A DNA stretch of 64,000 nucleotides from Prochlorococcus sp. AG-347-K20 (GTDB lineage: Bacteria; Cyanobacteriota; Cyanobacteriia; PCC-6307; Cyanobiaceae). Positions 1 through 9,109 of the stretch are shown here, one piece after another. The notes under the pieces were generated by a model that was not told the DNA's origin, made no database searches, and saw nothing but the letters and a program-made list of their open reading frames with translations. Where the stretch lies: assembly GCA_003281315.1 (NCBI GenBank), contig QCCH01000002.1, positions 62,001 through 126,000 on the forward strand. Direction: 5' to 3'. The translations under genes and the position numbers were made by a program. The number at the start of each line of letters is the position of its first letter. Position 1 is the stretch's first letter.

Positions 1-963
1 GTGAAGAAAAGAATTGGATTAGGTACGTGGTCTTGGGGGAATAAACTTTTCTGGAGTTACCAATCTACAAATGACGATGATTTACGTGAGACATATGATG
101 AAGCTTTACGAAGAGGTTTAGATCTAATTGATACTGCAGATTCTTACGGTACTGGTAATCTTCAGGGTAGAAGTGAATTTTTGATAGGAAAATTTTTACT
201 AAATACTCCTTCAGCAAGGAAAAAAAGAATTCAAGTTGCAACCAAACTTGCACCTTATCCCTGGAGAATAGGTAAGAGAGGTTTTAATAAACCTTTTTTG
301 AAAAGTTTAGAAAGACTTAATAACAAATTAGATATAGTGCAATTACATTGGTCAACTGCAAAATACAATCCTTGGCAGGAATTAGGACTGTTGAATAATC
401 TTTGCGATTTAAAAGATGAAGGCTTTGATTTTCAAATAGGTTTATCAAATATAGGCCCTAAAAGATTGATGAAATTAATTAATTTCTTAGCAAAAAGAGA
501 TCAGAACCTAAAGAGTGTTCAAATACAGTTTTCTTTACTTGCTCCCGATTTAGAAAAACAATATCAGGTAAAAAAAATTTGCGACGAAAATAATATTGAT
601 TTTTTTGCTTATAGTCCTTTGTCCTTTGGAATACTTTGTATTGATCCAGATAAAGAACAGAATAAAGAAAAAAGTTTTATTCGCAATGCATTATTTGAAA
701 ACTATAAAAAACCAACATATGAATTGCGGAAGTGTTTAAAAAGAATTGCATATCAAAGATCAGTTTCCCAAGCGCAAGTAGCAATTAATTGGTGTTGTTA
801 TCAAGGAGCTATTCCGCTCGTTGGAATGCGAAAAAAATCTCAAGTTATAGATGTATCGAATGTATTCAAGTGGAATTTAAATAAAAGTGAATTTAAAGAA
901 CTTCAGGAATTGTCAAAAAAATGTTTAAAAAAAATGCCTAAAAATCCTTTTTCAAGTATTTAA
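1..963 (+). CDS. Aldo/keto reductase
   Basis: NAD(P)H-dependent oxidoreductase of the aldo/keto reductase superfamily, 320 residues and probably soluble; the substrate is unknown. The catalytic tetrad is visible: Asp44 and Tyr49 in DTADSYG, Lys82 in the VATK strand, and His116 in VQLHW. The LSNIGP and LVGMRKKSQV stretches match the usual cofactor-binding end of the barrel. The GTG start lies on the first base of the window, so an upstream start cannot be excluded, although MKKRIGLGTWSWG is a typical N-terminus for the family. Confidence 0.9.
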   Translation: MKKRIGLGTWSWGNKLFWSYQSTNDDDLRETYDEALRRGLDLIDTADSYGTGNLQGRSEFLIGKFLLNTPSARKKRIQVATKLAPYPWRIGKRGFNKPFLKSLERLNNKLDIVQLHWSTAKYNPWQELGLLNNLCDLKDEGFDFQIGLSNIGPKRLMKLINFLAKRDQNLKSVQIQFSLLAPDLEKQYQVKKICDENNIDFFAYSPLSFGILCIDPDKEQNKEKSFIRNALFENYKKPTYELRKCLKRIAYQRSVSQAQVAINWCCYQGAIPLVGMRKKSQVIDVSNVFKWNLNKSEFKELQELSKKCLKKMPKNPFSSI

Positions 964-971
964 TTAAATTT

Positions 972-1109
972 TTAGCTAGATATTTTCTTATTTTTTTTTA
1001 TTTCATAACCACTATTCCATAGTTCATTGGGAAATTTTTCGCCAGTGAATCTAATAACATTTGGTTTGAGATTTATTATCAAGTCATTTAATTTTTTATT
1101 AGATTCCAT
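972..1109 (-). CDS. Small hypothetical protein, 45 residues
   Basis: This short ORF (ATG to TAA) occupies the gap between the reductase and the tmRNA. The product starts MESNKKLNDLIINLKPN and is rich in Lys and Asn, with a central FTGEKFPNELWNSGYEI segment that has the mixed composition of a folded protein. There is no clear Shine-Dalgarno sequence, which is common in this genome. No membrane segment or signal peptide is seen. I do not recognise the family; it is called real because of its composition and because it fills an otherwise empty interval. Confidence 0.5.
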   Translation of the reverse strand: MESNKKLNDLIINLKPNVIRFTGEKFPNELWNSGYEIKKNKKISS

Positions 1110-1264
1110 TTTGCAAGATTCGATTTTTTAATAAGATAAATTAATTTAAAACTTATCTTCTCAGTATTTATACTTATAAAATTAAAAAAATTCTTTTTAA
1201 TACAAGCATTAGCAGCAATATTTACACACTAATAAATTATCTATTACAACTTCTTAGTTATTTC

Positions 1265-1290
1265 AAAAAAGTGGAGTCCTTCCAGACTCC
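1265..1290 (-). terminator. Rho-independent terminator of tmRNA
   Basis: On the minus strand a GGAGTC stem, a six-base loop and a GACTCC stem are followed by a run of six T. It sits directly downstream of the tmRNA coding piece and is a convincing intrinsic terminator; the stem may also form the 3' end of the mature coding RNA. Confidence 0.75.
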
Positions 1291-1550
1291 TCGTATCATT
1301 TGGTTGATAAGGCTGATATAACCCCATCTCCTTTAGGATCAAGCAGCAACTGGTGCTGTTTGACGGGAGAAACTAACGATTTTGTTAGCATTTGTGTTTT
1401 TGCTCTAACCGAGCCGGCTTCAGTCACCTTCCTTATGCCCCGTCGAAACCATTACAACCCCAAATAGTGGAGTTGAGCGGAATCGAACCGCTGTCCGAAA
1501 CATCGGTTGAGATCACCTAGTCCAATTGGACATTTATATTCTGACAGGCA
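1271..1550 (-). ncRNA. ssrA: Permuted (two-piece) transfer-messenger RNA
   Basis: Rescues stalled ribosomes by adding a degradation tag. Read on the minus strand, the acceptor piece comes first: a T arm (AGCGG/CCGCT around TTCGATT) and CAACTCCA ending at 1468. Only six bases later the coding piece begins with GGGGTTGTAATGG at 1461. GGGGTTG pairs with CAACTCC to form a seven-base-pair acceptor stem, so the order is circularly permuted and CCA is not encoded. The tag frame at 1389-1339 reads ANKIVSFSRQTAPVAA then TGA. A perfect 12-base palindrome (1520-1531) lies in the acceptor precursor. The 5' boundary near 1550 is approximate. Confidence 0.95.
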
Positions 1551-1591
1551 AAATGGTTATTGAATAGTTTTTTTACTAAGTTTTATCGTAT

Positions 1592-2716
1592 ATGAATGTA
1601 GTGGCATCATCTCCGGAGGGACTAGAGAAATCTTTAGCAGAAGAAATTTCTAATTTAGGCGGATTTAATATTAATACTTATAAAAGATTTATTAATTTTG
1701 AATGTGATTTTGAAACTTTTTATAGAGTTCATTTCTATTCCAGATTAGCTTTTCGTTTTTATAGAGAAATTGCAAGTTTTAATTGCTATGACAGGCAATC
1801 TTTATATGCGGGGGTTAGAGATTCATTTGATTGGTTAAATTGGTTGCACTTTGATAAAACGTTTAATGTTCAAGTAACTGGGAGAACATCTTCTTTAAGT
1901 CATACTCATTTCACTGCTCTTGAAGTAAAAAATTCTATAACTGATTTGCAACAGGCAGTTTGGAATAAAAGATCAAATATTTCTCTAGATAATCCTGATT
2001 TTATAATTCATCTGCATTTAAATAATAATGAAGCAATTCTCAGTCTTCAAAGCAGCGTTGAAAGCTTACACAAAAGAGGCTATAGACCCGCAATTGGAAA
2101 TGCTCCATTAAAAGAAAATTTAGCTTCTGGATTGATAAATATGACTCAATGGAATGGCAAAGTTCCATTAATAGATTTTATGTGTGGCTCGGGAACTTTT
2201 TTAATTGAGGCAGTCAACCAATTCCTTGGAGTTCCCATAAATATTGATCAAGTATATCTTTTTGAGAATTGGTTGGATTTTAGGAAAGATATTTATCTTA
2301 ATGAAAAAAATAAGGCAAAAAATAAAATTATAAATTATGAAAAACTACCACCAATAATAGGGTGTGAAATTAATAAAAAGGTTTTTGAGCAGGCGAATTT
2401 AAACATATCATTAGCCGGACTCGAAAATTATATTGAGCTTATAAATAATGATTTTTTAGCACTCCAATTAAGTTGCACACCTGGGATAATCATATGTAAT
2501 CCTCCATACGGCAAAAAATTAGGCGATGAAAATGAATTGATTTGTTTATATGAACAAATTGGAATCTTCCTAAAGAATAATTTTTCAGGTTGGGCATTTT
2601 GGCTGCTAAGTGGAAATCCAAAACTAACAAAATATTTGAAAATGAAATCTTCATTGAAAATTCCTGTTAGTAATGGGGGGATAGATTGTAGATGGATAAA
2701 GTATTTAATTAGGTAA
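1592..2716 (+). CDS. THUMP/RlmL-type RNA methyltransferase
   Basis: S-adenosylmethionine-dependent methyltransferase of the UPF0020/RlmL-TrmN group, 374 residues, presumed to modify guanine in rRNA or tRNA. The N-terminal third resembles a THUMP RNA-binding region. The SAM-binding loop is DFMCGSGT (Asp195 to Thr202) and the catalytic NPPY lies at residues 303-306. It is shorter than E. coli RlmL and lacks the second RlmK-like domain. It faces the tmRNA head to head. The exact target base cannot be told from sequence. Confidence 0.85.
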   Translation: MNVVASSPEGLEKSLAEEISNLGGFNINTYKRFINFECDFETFYRVHFYSRLAFRFYREIASFNCYDRQSLYAGVRDSFDWLNWLHFDKTFNVQVTGRTSSLSHTHFTALEVKNSITDLQQAVWNKRSNISLDNPDFIIHLHLNNNEAILSLQSSVESLHKRGYRPAIGNAPLKENLASGLINMTQWNGKVPLIDFMCGSGTFLIEAVNQFLGVPINIDQVYLFENWLDFRKDIYLNEKNKAKNKIINYEKLPPIIGCEINKKVFEQANLNISLAGLENYIELINNDFLALQLSCTPGIIICNPPYGKKLGDENELICLYEQIGIFLKNNFSGWAFWLLSGNPKLTKYLKMKSSLKIPVSNGGIDCRWIKYLIR

Positions 2717-2717
2717 T

Positions 2718-3119
2718 TTATTTTTTGCCTAAAACGGCCTTTGTTGTCTTGCCTAGACCTTCTAATGTTTGAGGAAGATATGGACCCTTAGCTAATTTTC
2801 CTCCAAGCTTCAAACTTAAGCCTGCAAGAAATAAATCGATAAATATTATGAGTAATAAATTATATTCAATATTCCAGTTATTATATTTCGCTAGAAAAAG
2901 ATAAAAAATAATATGGATGCAAATTAGTACTAATAATAATAATGTGCTGCCAATTGCCAAAAATATTCCACCACTAATTAATCTTCTTTTTTCTCTATCT
3001 ACTTCTTGAAGAGCTATTCTGACATGCAAATCCATCACTGAACTTGCGATAGCTGAAATTCTGGAGGCTGTATTTGCAAAGTTTTTATTTTTTGGTTTTT
3101 CCATATTATTTTCTGCCAC
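2718..3119 (-). CDS. Putative Holin-X/DUF1469 family membrane protein
   Basis: A 133-residue protein with two hydrophobic helices (about residues 48-75 and 85-103) separated by a short polar loop, preceded by a basic amphipathic stretch. This layout matches the actinobacterial Holin-X/YqjE-like family found across bacteria; such proteins are not phage lysis proteins in most hosts. It is translated from the same strand as the DUF883-like gene upstream, and the two overlap by 14 bases, which suggests a coupled pair of envelope proteins. Function unknown. Confidence 0.7.
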   Translation of the reverse strand: MAENNMEKPKNKNFANTASRISAIASSVMDLHVRIALQEVDREKRRLISGGIFLAIGSTLLLLVLICIHIIFYLFLAKYNNWNIEYNLLLIIFIDLFLAGLSLKLGGKLAKGPYLPQTLEGLGKTTKAVLGKK

Positions 3120-3567
3120 TGTTTAGGAGACTTCCTATTAGTAAACCAATACCAGCTGCAATAGCAATAGATAATAGTGGTTTTTTTCTAATTGGACTTT
3201 CTATTTTTGGTCTAAGTGTATTGTTAAGCTCTTCTAATAATTCTTCTAATTGACTTTCAATAGGCTCAATTTTTTCTGATATTTCCCAATTGTTTTCTCT
3301 TATTGAATCAATGATTTCAAATAGTTGGCTTTTTATTCCAATTGCTGAGGTTCCACTATGGCTAGCTATTACTTCAACTAAATCATCAATACTCCCTTTT
3401 GTGGCTTCAAGGGTTTGTTGTGCAATGTTAGGCCATTTTTCTTTTATTAAAGGTATTAAACTGTCAATTTTTTCAAGTAACCATTTTTCCAAGATAACTT
3501 CTTTTTCAGGAAGATCAGATTTGTCTTCTTTTTCTTCTACTTCTTTGGGAGGATGGTAAGTCTCCAT
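3106..3567 (-). CDS. DUF883/YqjD-like membrane-anchored protein
   Basis: The 153-residue protein has a long, charged, probably helical body (about residues 20-120) and one C-terminal hydrophobic helix, LSIAIAAGIGLLIGSLL, followed by a short basic tail. This is the layout of the YqjD/DUF883 family, members of which bind ribosomes in E. coli and sit at the inner membrane. The following gene resembles YqjE, so the pair mirrors the yqjD-yqjE arrangement, though sequence identity is not demonstrable here. Confidence 0.65.
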   Translation of the reverse strand: METYHPPKEVEEKEDKSDLPEKEVILEKWLLEKIDSLIPLIKEKWPNIAQQTLEATKGSIDDLVEVIASHSGTSAIGIKSQLFEIIDSIRENNWEISEKIEPIESQLEELLEELNNTLRPKIESPIRKKPLLSIAIAAGIGLLIGSLLNSGRK

Positions 3568-3737
3568 TATTTAAACTTATTTATTTTAAGATTAGACCCT
3601 ATTTTCTTAATTTGGAACCCTTATCTAAACAATTGTGCGATTTATGTAGAATAAAAACATATAAAAGTTTATTTACATTTTATTTATCTACTCTGTTCTG
3701 TAAGAAGGTTTTGTTAAGCTATTACTGAATTTATTAA

Positions 3738-3893
3738 ATGAGTTTAAATTTCATCATGGATATTACATTTGCATCATTAATTTTTGCATCTCGCACAATC
3801 CCTACAGATTTTGGATTAGTAGCTGCAGCTATCGCTGGAGCTGGAAGTTTGCTATTCATTGCTTTAAGATTTGTTCCTGATGCAAGTAATTAA
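3738..3893 (+). CDS. Small single-helix membrane protein, 51 residues
   Basis: A short ORF in a 408-base gap. Starting at 3738 gives 51 residues; an internal ATG at 3756 gives 45 (MDITFASLIFASRT). One membrane helix rich in Ala and Gly (GLVAAAIAGAGSLLFIALRF) is followed by a short polar tail VPDASN. Size and layout resemble small photosystem, cytochrome b6f or NDH-1 subunits, but I cannot match it to PsaM, PsbM, PsbY, PetM, PetN or Psb30. Coding is likely from composition and isolation in its own gap. Confidence 0.7.
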   Translation: MSLNFIMDITFASLIFASRTIPTDFGLVAAAIAGAGSLLFIALRFVPDASN

Positions 3894-3975
3894 ATAACAG
3901 GAGACATCTCTTAGAAAATATATCTTTACTCAACTTTGTTTTGAAAATAGATTCGATTTATTTATCAAATAGATA

Positions 3976-4338
3976 ATGAATAAATGGGTTTTGCTTGAAC
4001 ATAAAGTTTATTCCGCTAAAGCTATAAATATTCATTATGATTTTCTTGTTGAAAATGGGATAGATTGTTTAACTTGGAAATTTTTAAAACTACCTTTATT
4101 AAATCAAGCTTCTATAGAAATTTTTAAGCAGCCAAATCATAGACTTTTATGGCTATCCAGGATAGAACATGAACTTTCTGATAATAGAGGGTTTGTAAAA
4201 AGAATTGATCATGGAATATTTAAAAATGTTTCTGATGAATTGGACTCTGAATATTATCGATTCATTTTAGATGGTGAACTTCTTTCTGGTTTGTTTGAAA
4301 TTTCGGGTAATTCTTGTAGATTGAGCAAAAATTATTAA
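3976..4338 (+). CDS. Conserved hypothetical protein, 120 residues
   Basis: A soluble 120-residue protein starting MNKWVLLEHKVYS, with alternating hydrophobic and charged stretches (IHYDFLVENGIDCLTWKF; HRLLWLSRIEHEL) suggesting a small alpha/beta domain. No signal peptide or membrane segment. The WLSRIEHELSDNRGFVKRIDHG segment is the most motif-like. It precedes smc by 76 bases on the same strand, but nothing in the sequence ties the two functions together. I do not recognise the family. Confidence 0.65.
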   Translation: MNKWVLLEHKVYSAKAINIHYDFLVENGIDCLTWKFLKLPLLNQASIEIFKQPNHRLLWLSRIEHELSDNRGFVKRIDHGIFKNVSDELDSEYYRFILDGELLSGLFEISGNSCRLSKNY

Positions 4339-4414
4339 TATTCATTTATAAATAAACGTAATATTTCTATTGAGAATTTTTGCAAATTAGTTATTCTTAT
4401 TTAGCTATTGAGAC

Positions 4415-7400
4415 TTGAGATTGGTACATATCAATCAGGTCGAGTTTGAAAATTTTAAATCTTTTGGGGGAAATGTAAAAATTCCTCTTGAAGAAGGTTT
4501 CACGGTGGTTACGGGCCCTAACGGTTCTGGGAAAAGTAATATTTTAGATGGAATTTTATTCTGTTTAGGTCTAGCTAATAGTAGAGGGATGAGGGCTGAA
4601 AGATTACCAGATCTAATAAATAACTCCAAAGTTAAAGAGGGTAAGTCATCAGAAACATCTGTATCAGTAAAATTTAATATTCAAGATTGGTCTCCCAGAG
4701 AGGACCTTCCGCCTTTGGAATTAGAAGAAGAAGAAATTGCCCTTAATAAAGGTCAAAAAGAATGGGTAGTTTCTAGAAAATTAAGGCTTATGCCTGGTGG
4801 TTCTTATGCTTCTACTTATACTTCTGATGGCAAACAATGTACCTTGCAACAAATACAGAGAATATTAAGAGATATTAGTGTTGATCCTGAGGGTAGCAAT
4901 GTTGTTATGCAGGGTGATGTAACAAGAATAGTATCAATGAATAATAAGGAGAGGAGAAATCTTATTGATGAATTAGCAGGAGTCGCACTTTTTGATACAA
5001 GAATAGAACAAACTAATGCAAAATTAAATGACGTTTTCGAAAGGCAAGAAAGATGTGAAATTTTAGAAAATGAATTGCAATCTAGTAAAAATAAGCTTGA
5101 AAAAGAATGTGAAAAAGCAAAGCGATATAAAGAGTTAAAGGCAAAACTATTACAAATAACGGAATTAGAGAAAGTTCTTATTTTTGAAAAACAAGTTAAG
5201 CATGTTGAATCTATAGAAAAAAAAGAAAGTGACATTGAAAAAAATAAACTGTTATTTAATAAACAAAAAGAATCTATTAGTAAAGAAATATCGGTCTTAG
5301 AAGATGCTTTGAAAATACTGGTTGATGAGCTTAAGGAGAAAGGAGAGGATAAATTGATAAAAGTGAATTCTGATATTGGGAGTATTAATTCTAGCTTGAG
5401 AGAACTTGATAGGATATCAAGTTTGAATAAAGAAGAAGGTATTAAATTACAAAAGCAGAGAGATGAAATTGCAATTTCTAAGAGGAATATCGAGTCAGAA
5501 AAAATAAGACAAGAAAATTTCGATGATAATTTTTTAAATCAATTGAACTTGCAAATTGATGATCTCACTTTAAAACACAAACTATCCAGAAAAAAACTTT
5601 CTGACGCCGCTGGAGAATCTGGAGAATTCTCAAAACAAAGTATTAAATTAAATGCTGAGCTTGAAAGTATAAAAAATCAAATTAATCCTTTGGAAATAAA
5701 AAAAAGGAAAATTGAAGAAGAAACTATTCAAAATAATATTCAAAAAGATGAGATATTGTCTCAGATTGACTCCTTAGACTTAGAAAAGCAGAAACTTTTT
5801 GAGGGAAATCAAAGAAAAAAAGAGACATCCGATACAAAGAATAAACACTTGGCAAGTAATAGCTCCGAAATTAATTCTTTAAAAAATGAAATTGATTTAT
5901 TAATTAAAACTAAATCAAGGCTAAACAACGAGCAATTAAGGCTTGAAAAGGATTTATCTAGATTTGAAAGCAGAAAGGAAGCTTTAAACGAATCAAGAGG
6001 TTCATATGCACTCAGAATTCTCTTAGAAGCGGGGTTAGAGGGTATACATGGTTATGTAGCTCAACTTGGAGAGGTCAGTGAGAAAAATAGATATGCATTA
6101 GAAATTGCTGCAGGAAATAGATTAGGACAAATTGTTGTTGATAATGATCATATTGCTGCTAAAGCAATTGAAATTCTTAAAAAGAAGAAAGCAGGAAGAT
6201 TAACTTTCTTACCTTTAAATAGAATTAAAAGTCAAAAAAAGAATTATGCAATTTCAAGATTTGAAAATAACAGGGAGAACGGATTTATTGATAAAGCTAT
6301 TAATCTAATTACTTTTGATGAAGTCTATTCAGATGTTTTTCGATATGTTTTTGGAGATACTTTGGTTTTTTCAGACTTATCCTCAGCTCGATTATCTACA
6401 CAAAAAAATAGGTTGGTTACCTTAAGTGGTGAATTATTAGAAGCAAGTGGTGCTATTACAGGAGGGAGTAAATTAAATAAAGATTTGGCTTATAGGTTTG
6501 GAATTAATAATGATATTGATGATTCAAGTCCTATCAAAGGAAGATTATTAGTTATTGAAGAAGCTTTACAAGAGTCAAATAATAATTTGATAATAAAAAA
6601 TAATAGACTTAGTAAATTAAATTCTAATCGAAGTCAAATAATTAAGGATTGTGCCTCATTTAATAAAGAAATTGAAGTAAATCAAGATTCTCTTAAGGCT
6701 GTCTCGCAAAGAATTGAGGATTGTAAATCAAGATTAAAAAAACTTGATAATGCTAATAATTTATTAGTAATCGAGTTAGATCATTTAACAAATGAATTGA
6801 AGCCTTATCATGATAAGTTTGATCAATTACAAACCATTCAAAAGGCAAATTATGAAAAAAATCAAAAATCATCATTAATAGCTTTTAATAACGATTTTAA
6901 TAATCTTGATAAAAAACTTGAATTACTTATTAAGGAAAGAGATACATTAACAGATAAAAAGAATCAATTTGCTTTAAATAAAGAGCGTGTCAATAATTCA
7001 TTAAAAATTACTTTACTACAAGAAAAAAACTTGCAGGAATCTATTAAACAACTCGCAATTGCCCATAGTGAATGGATAGAAAAAAGAGATGAATTTAAAA
7101 AAGAGCTTTTAGAACTCGATAATCAAAAAAATTCTCTAGAGAAGGATTTAGGTTTATTGAGAAGGAAAAGAGATGAATTAAACTCTTCAATTTCAAATAA
7201 AAGGCAAGAATATAATAACTATCTGTTGAAGCTTGAATATCTTGAAAGGGATATGCATTCTCTTAAAGAAGAGATGAGGAGCGAGAAAATAAAATTAGAA
7301 AATTATAAAAAAGATCTACCTAATCCTTCCCCCGATTTTGGAGAATATGAAGGGAAGAGTCTTGAATCTTTGCAATCAGAAATTTCGATCATCAATGCAA

Positions 7401-8005
7401 AACTACAAAGCTTAGAACCTGTTAATATGTTGGCTCTTGATGAACTAGAAGAATTAATTGAGAGATTAAATGGTTTGCGTGAAAAATTAGAAATTCTATC
7501 TAATGAAAGATCTGAATTATTGCTGAGAATAGAAACTGTTTCTACGATGCGTCAGGAGGCTTTTATGCAAGCATTTACAGAAGTTGATAGACATTTTAGA
7601 GAAATTTTTGCAAATTTATCTGATGGAGATGGATTTCTTCAACTTGAAAATCCTAATTCTCCTTTAGAAGGAGGATTAACTTTAGTGGCTCATCCTAAGG
7701 GAAAAAATGTCAGAAGATTAGCCTCCATGTCGGGTGGAGAAAAATCGTTAACTGCCTTAAGTTTTTTATTTGCTTTGCAAAAGTATAAACCTTCACCTTT
7801 CTATGCATTAGATGAGGTTGATAGTTTTTTAGATGGTATTAATGTTGAAAGATTGTCAAAACTAATATCGAATCAGTCATCAAATGCTCAATTTATAGTC
7901 GTAAGTCATAGAAGACCTATGATTAGTGCGTCTGAACGAACAATTGGAGTTGCGCAAGCAAGAGGTGCTAATACTCAAGTTCTTGGGTTACCAAATGCTG
8001 CATAA
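4415..8005 (+). CDS. smc: Chromosome segregation ATPase SMC
   Basis: Structural maintenance of chromosomes protein, 1196 residues, which compacts and segregates DNA as an ATP-driven dimer. The order is complete: N-terminal Walker A GPNGSGKS (residues 34-41), a long coiled coil, the hinge at about 535-680 (GIHGYVAQLGEV to ITGGSK), the returning coiled coil, the ABC signature SGGEK (from Ser1106), and Walker B with Asp1133-Glu1134. The start is a TTG at 4415; a second TTG at 4421 giving MVHINQVEF is equally plausible. I see no ScpA/ScpB gene in the window. Confidence 0.95.
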   Translation: MRLVHINQVEFENFKSFGGNVKIPLEEGFTVVTGPNGSGKSNILDGILFCLGLANSRGMRAERLPDLINNSKVKEGKSSETSVSVKFNIQDWSPREDLPPLELEEEEIALNKGQKEWVVSRKLRLMPGGSYASTYTSDGKQCTLQQIQRILRDISVDPEGSNVVMQGDVTRIVSMNNKERRNLIDELAGVALFDTRIEQTNAKLNDVFERQERCEILENELQSSKNKLEKECEKAKRYKELKAKLLQITELEKVLIFEKQVKHVESIEKKESDIEKNKLLFNKQKESISKEISVLEDALKILVDELKEKGEDKLIKVNSDIGSINSSLRELDRISSLNKEEGIKLQKQRDEIAISKRNIESEKIRQENFDDNFLNQLNLQIDDLTLKHKLSRKKLSDAAGESGEFSKQSIKLNAELESIKNQINPLEIKKRKIEEETIQNNIQKDEILSQIDSLDLEKQKLFEGNQRKKETSDTKNKHLASNSSEINSLKNEIDLLIKTKSRLNNEQLRLEKDLSRFESRKEALNESRGSYALRILLEAGLEGIHGYVAQLGEVSEKNRYALEIAAGNRLGQIVVDNDHIAAKAIEILKKKKAGRLTFLPLNRIKSQKKNYAISRFENNRENGFIDKAINLITFDEVYSDVFRYVFGDTLVFSDLSSARLSTQKNRLVTLSGELLEASGAITGGSKLNKDLAYRFGINNDIDDSSPIKGRLLVIEEALQESNNNLIIKNNRLSKLNSNRSQIIKDCASFNKEIEVNQDSLKAVSQRIEDCKSRLKKLDNANNLLVIELDHLTNELKPYHDKFDQLQTIQKANYEKNQKSSLIAFNNDFNNLDKKLELLIKERDTLTDKKNQFALNKERVNNSLKITLLQEKNLQESIKQLAIAHSEWIEKRDEFKKELLELDNQKNSLEKDLGLLRRKRDELNSSISNKRQEYNNYLLKLEYLERDMHSLKEEMRSEKIKLENYKKDLPNPSPDFGEYEGKSLESLQSEISIINAKLQSLEPVNMLALDELEELIERLNGLREKLEILSNERSELLLRIETVSTMRQEAFMQAFTEVDRHFREIFANLSDGDGFLQLENPNSPLEGGLTLVAHPKGKNVRRLASMSGGEKSLTALSFLFALQKYKPSPFYALDEVDSFLDGINVERLSKLISNQSSNAQFIVVSHRRPMISASERTIGVAQARGANTQVLGLPNAA

Positions 8006-8050
8006 CCACACTTTCTTAAATTTATACGTCAGAATGATAAAAAGAAATTT

Positions 8051-9106
8051 ATGAGCTTGTCTAACACATCTACTAATAATAATCTCCCTAACTCGGTTCC
8101 TAGTGAACGTTTATGGTTAAGATCAGAATTAATGGGAACACAAGTGATAACTACTGATACTGGAAGGAGGTTAGGCGTAGTTGGCGAAGTTGTTGTTGAT
8201 ATCGATAGAAGAGAGGTGGTCGCATTGGGACTAAGAGATAATCCACTTACAAGATTTTTACCAGGTTTGCCAAAATGGATGCCTTTAGAAAGTATTAAGC
8301 AAGTTGGAGATGTCATATTAGTTGACTCCCTAGATTCTTTGAGTGAGAGTTTTTCTCCAGAAAGATATGGGAAGGTCATTAATTGTCAAGTGATTACAGA
8401 ATCTGGCCAACTTTTAGGAAGAGTTCTTGGCTTTTCTTTTGATATTGAGACTGGGGATTTGATATCTCTCGTTATGGGTGCTGTTGGTGTACCTCTTTTG
8501 GGTGAGGGAGTTTTAAGTACCTGGGAAATACCCGTTGAGGAAATTGTAAGTAGTGGCACCGATAGGATTATTGTTTATGAAGGTGCGGAAGAGAAATTGA
8601 AGCAATTAAGTAGTGGACTACTTGAGAAACTTGGAGTCGGGGGTTCTTCATGGGATGAAAGGGAAGCAAATGGATATTCAGCAAATCTTGTACCTGTTGA
8701 GAATCAGTTACTTTCAGGTTCTGAATCAGAACAGCAAAACAATTTGGTCGAGGAATATGAAGAAGTTGTTGAACAAGATGATTATGAAGATGATTATGAA
8801 GATGATTATGAAGATGAACTTGAATATGTTGAAATAAAGGGTTCTGCAGAGGAAATAAATAACAGAAAAAAGCTATACATGGATAATGATGATTCTGATC
8901 AGGTTGAGAATCAAAATAGTGTTAATCAAATAGATGGAAAAAACAATATTGATTTTAAGCAAAAGCAACAATCAATTACTAATTTAGCTTCGAAAAGACC
9001 AATTCAAAATGCAACTGAAACTTTAGATATTGAACCAATAGATGAACAAAATTCAGTTCAAGATAATAAAAAATCAGAAAAGTTTGAAATTGATGATCCC
9101 TGGTAA
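8051..9106 (+). CDS. PRC-barrel domain protein with acidic tail
   Basis: A 351-residue protein with two PRC-barrel-like repeats. The first runs from about residue 17 to 95 (ELMGTQVITTDTGRRLG, VVDIDRREVVALGLR) and the second from about 112 to 190 (VITESGQLLGRVLG, FDIETGDLISLVMG). PRC barrels occur in photosynthetic reaction-centre H subunits and RimM and bind partner proteins. After residue 230 the chain becomes acidic and probably disordered, including three copies of a DDYE unit. Located just after smc on the same strand. The precise role is unknown. Confidence 0.8.
   Translation: MSLSNTSTNNNLPNSVPSERLWLRSELMGTQVITTDTGRRLGVVGEVVVDIDRREVVALGLRDNPLTRFLPGLPKWMPLESIKQVGDVILVDSLDSLSESFSPERYGKVINCQVITESGQLLGRVLGFSFDIETGDLISLVMGAVGVPLLGEGVLSTWEIPVEEIVSSGTDRIIVYEGAEEKLKQLSSGLLEKLGVGGSSWDEREANGYSANLVPVENQLLSGSESEQQNNLVEEYEEVVEQDDYEDDYEDDYEDELEYVEIKGSAEEINNRKKLYMDNDDSDQVENQNSVNQIDGKNNIDFKQKQQSITNLASKRPIQNATETLDIEPIDEQNSVQDNKKSEKFEIDDPW
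8777..8812 (+). repeat. Three perfect 12-bp tandem repeats in a coding region
   Basis: GATGATTATGAA is repeated three times without change at 8777-8788, 8789-8800 and 8801-8812, followed by a partial fourth copy. It encodes Asp-Asp-Tyr-Glu repeats in the acidic tail of the PRC-barrel protein and keeps the reading frame whatever the copy number. Confidence 0.95.
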
Positions 9107-9109
9107 TTG

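Noticed and set aside
1520..1531. GTCCAATTGGAC palindrome as a protein operator
   Set aside because: It lies within the tmRNA precursor and is better explained as RNA structure.
2718..3119. Prophage remnant suggested by the Holin-X family name
   Set aside because: The family is common in chromosomes and no phage genes or attachment sites surround it.
4816..5235. 139-residue antisense ORF opposite smc
   Set aside because: It is a low-complexity Ser/Leu/Phe-rich reverse reading of coiled coil codons with no motif; the sense gene is certain.
8777..8812. Possible CRISPR-like array
   Set aside because: The repeats are 12 bases with no spacers and lie in frame in a gene.
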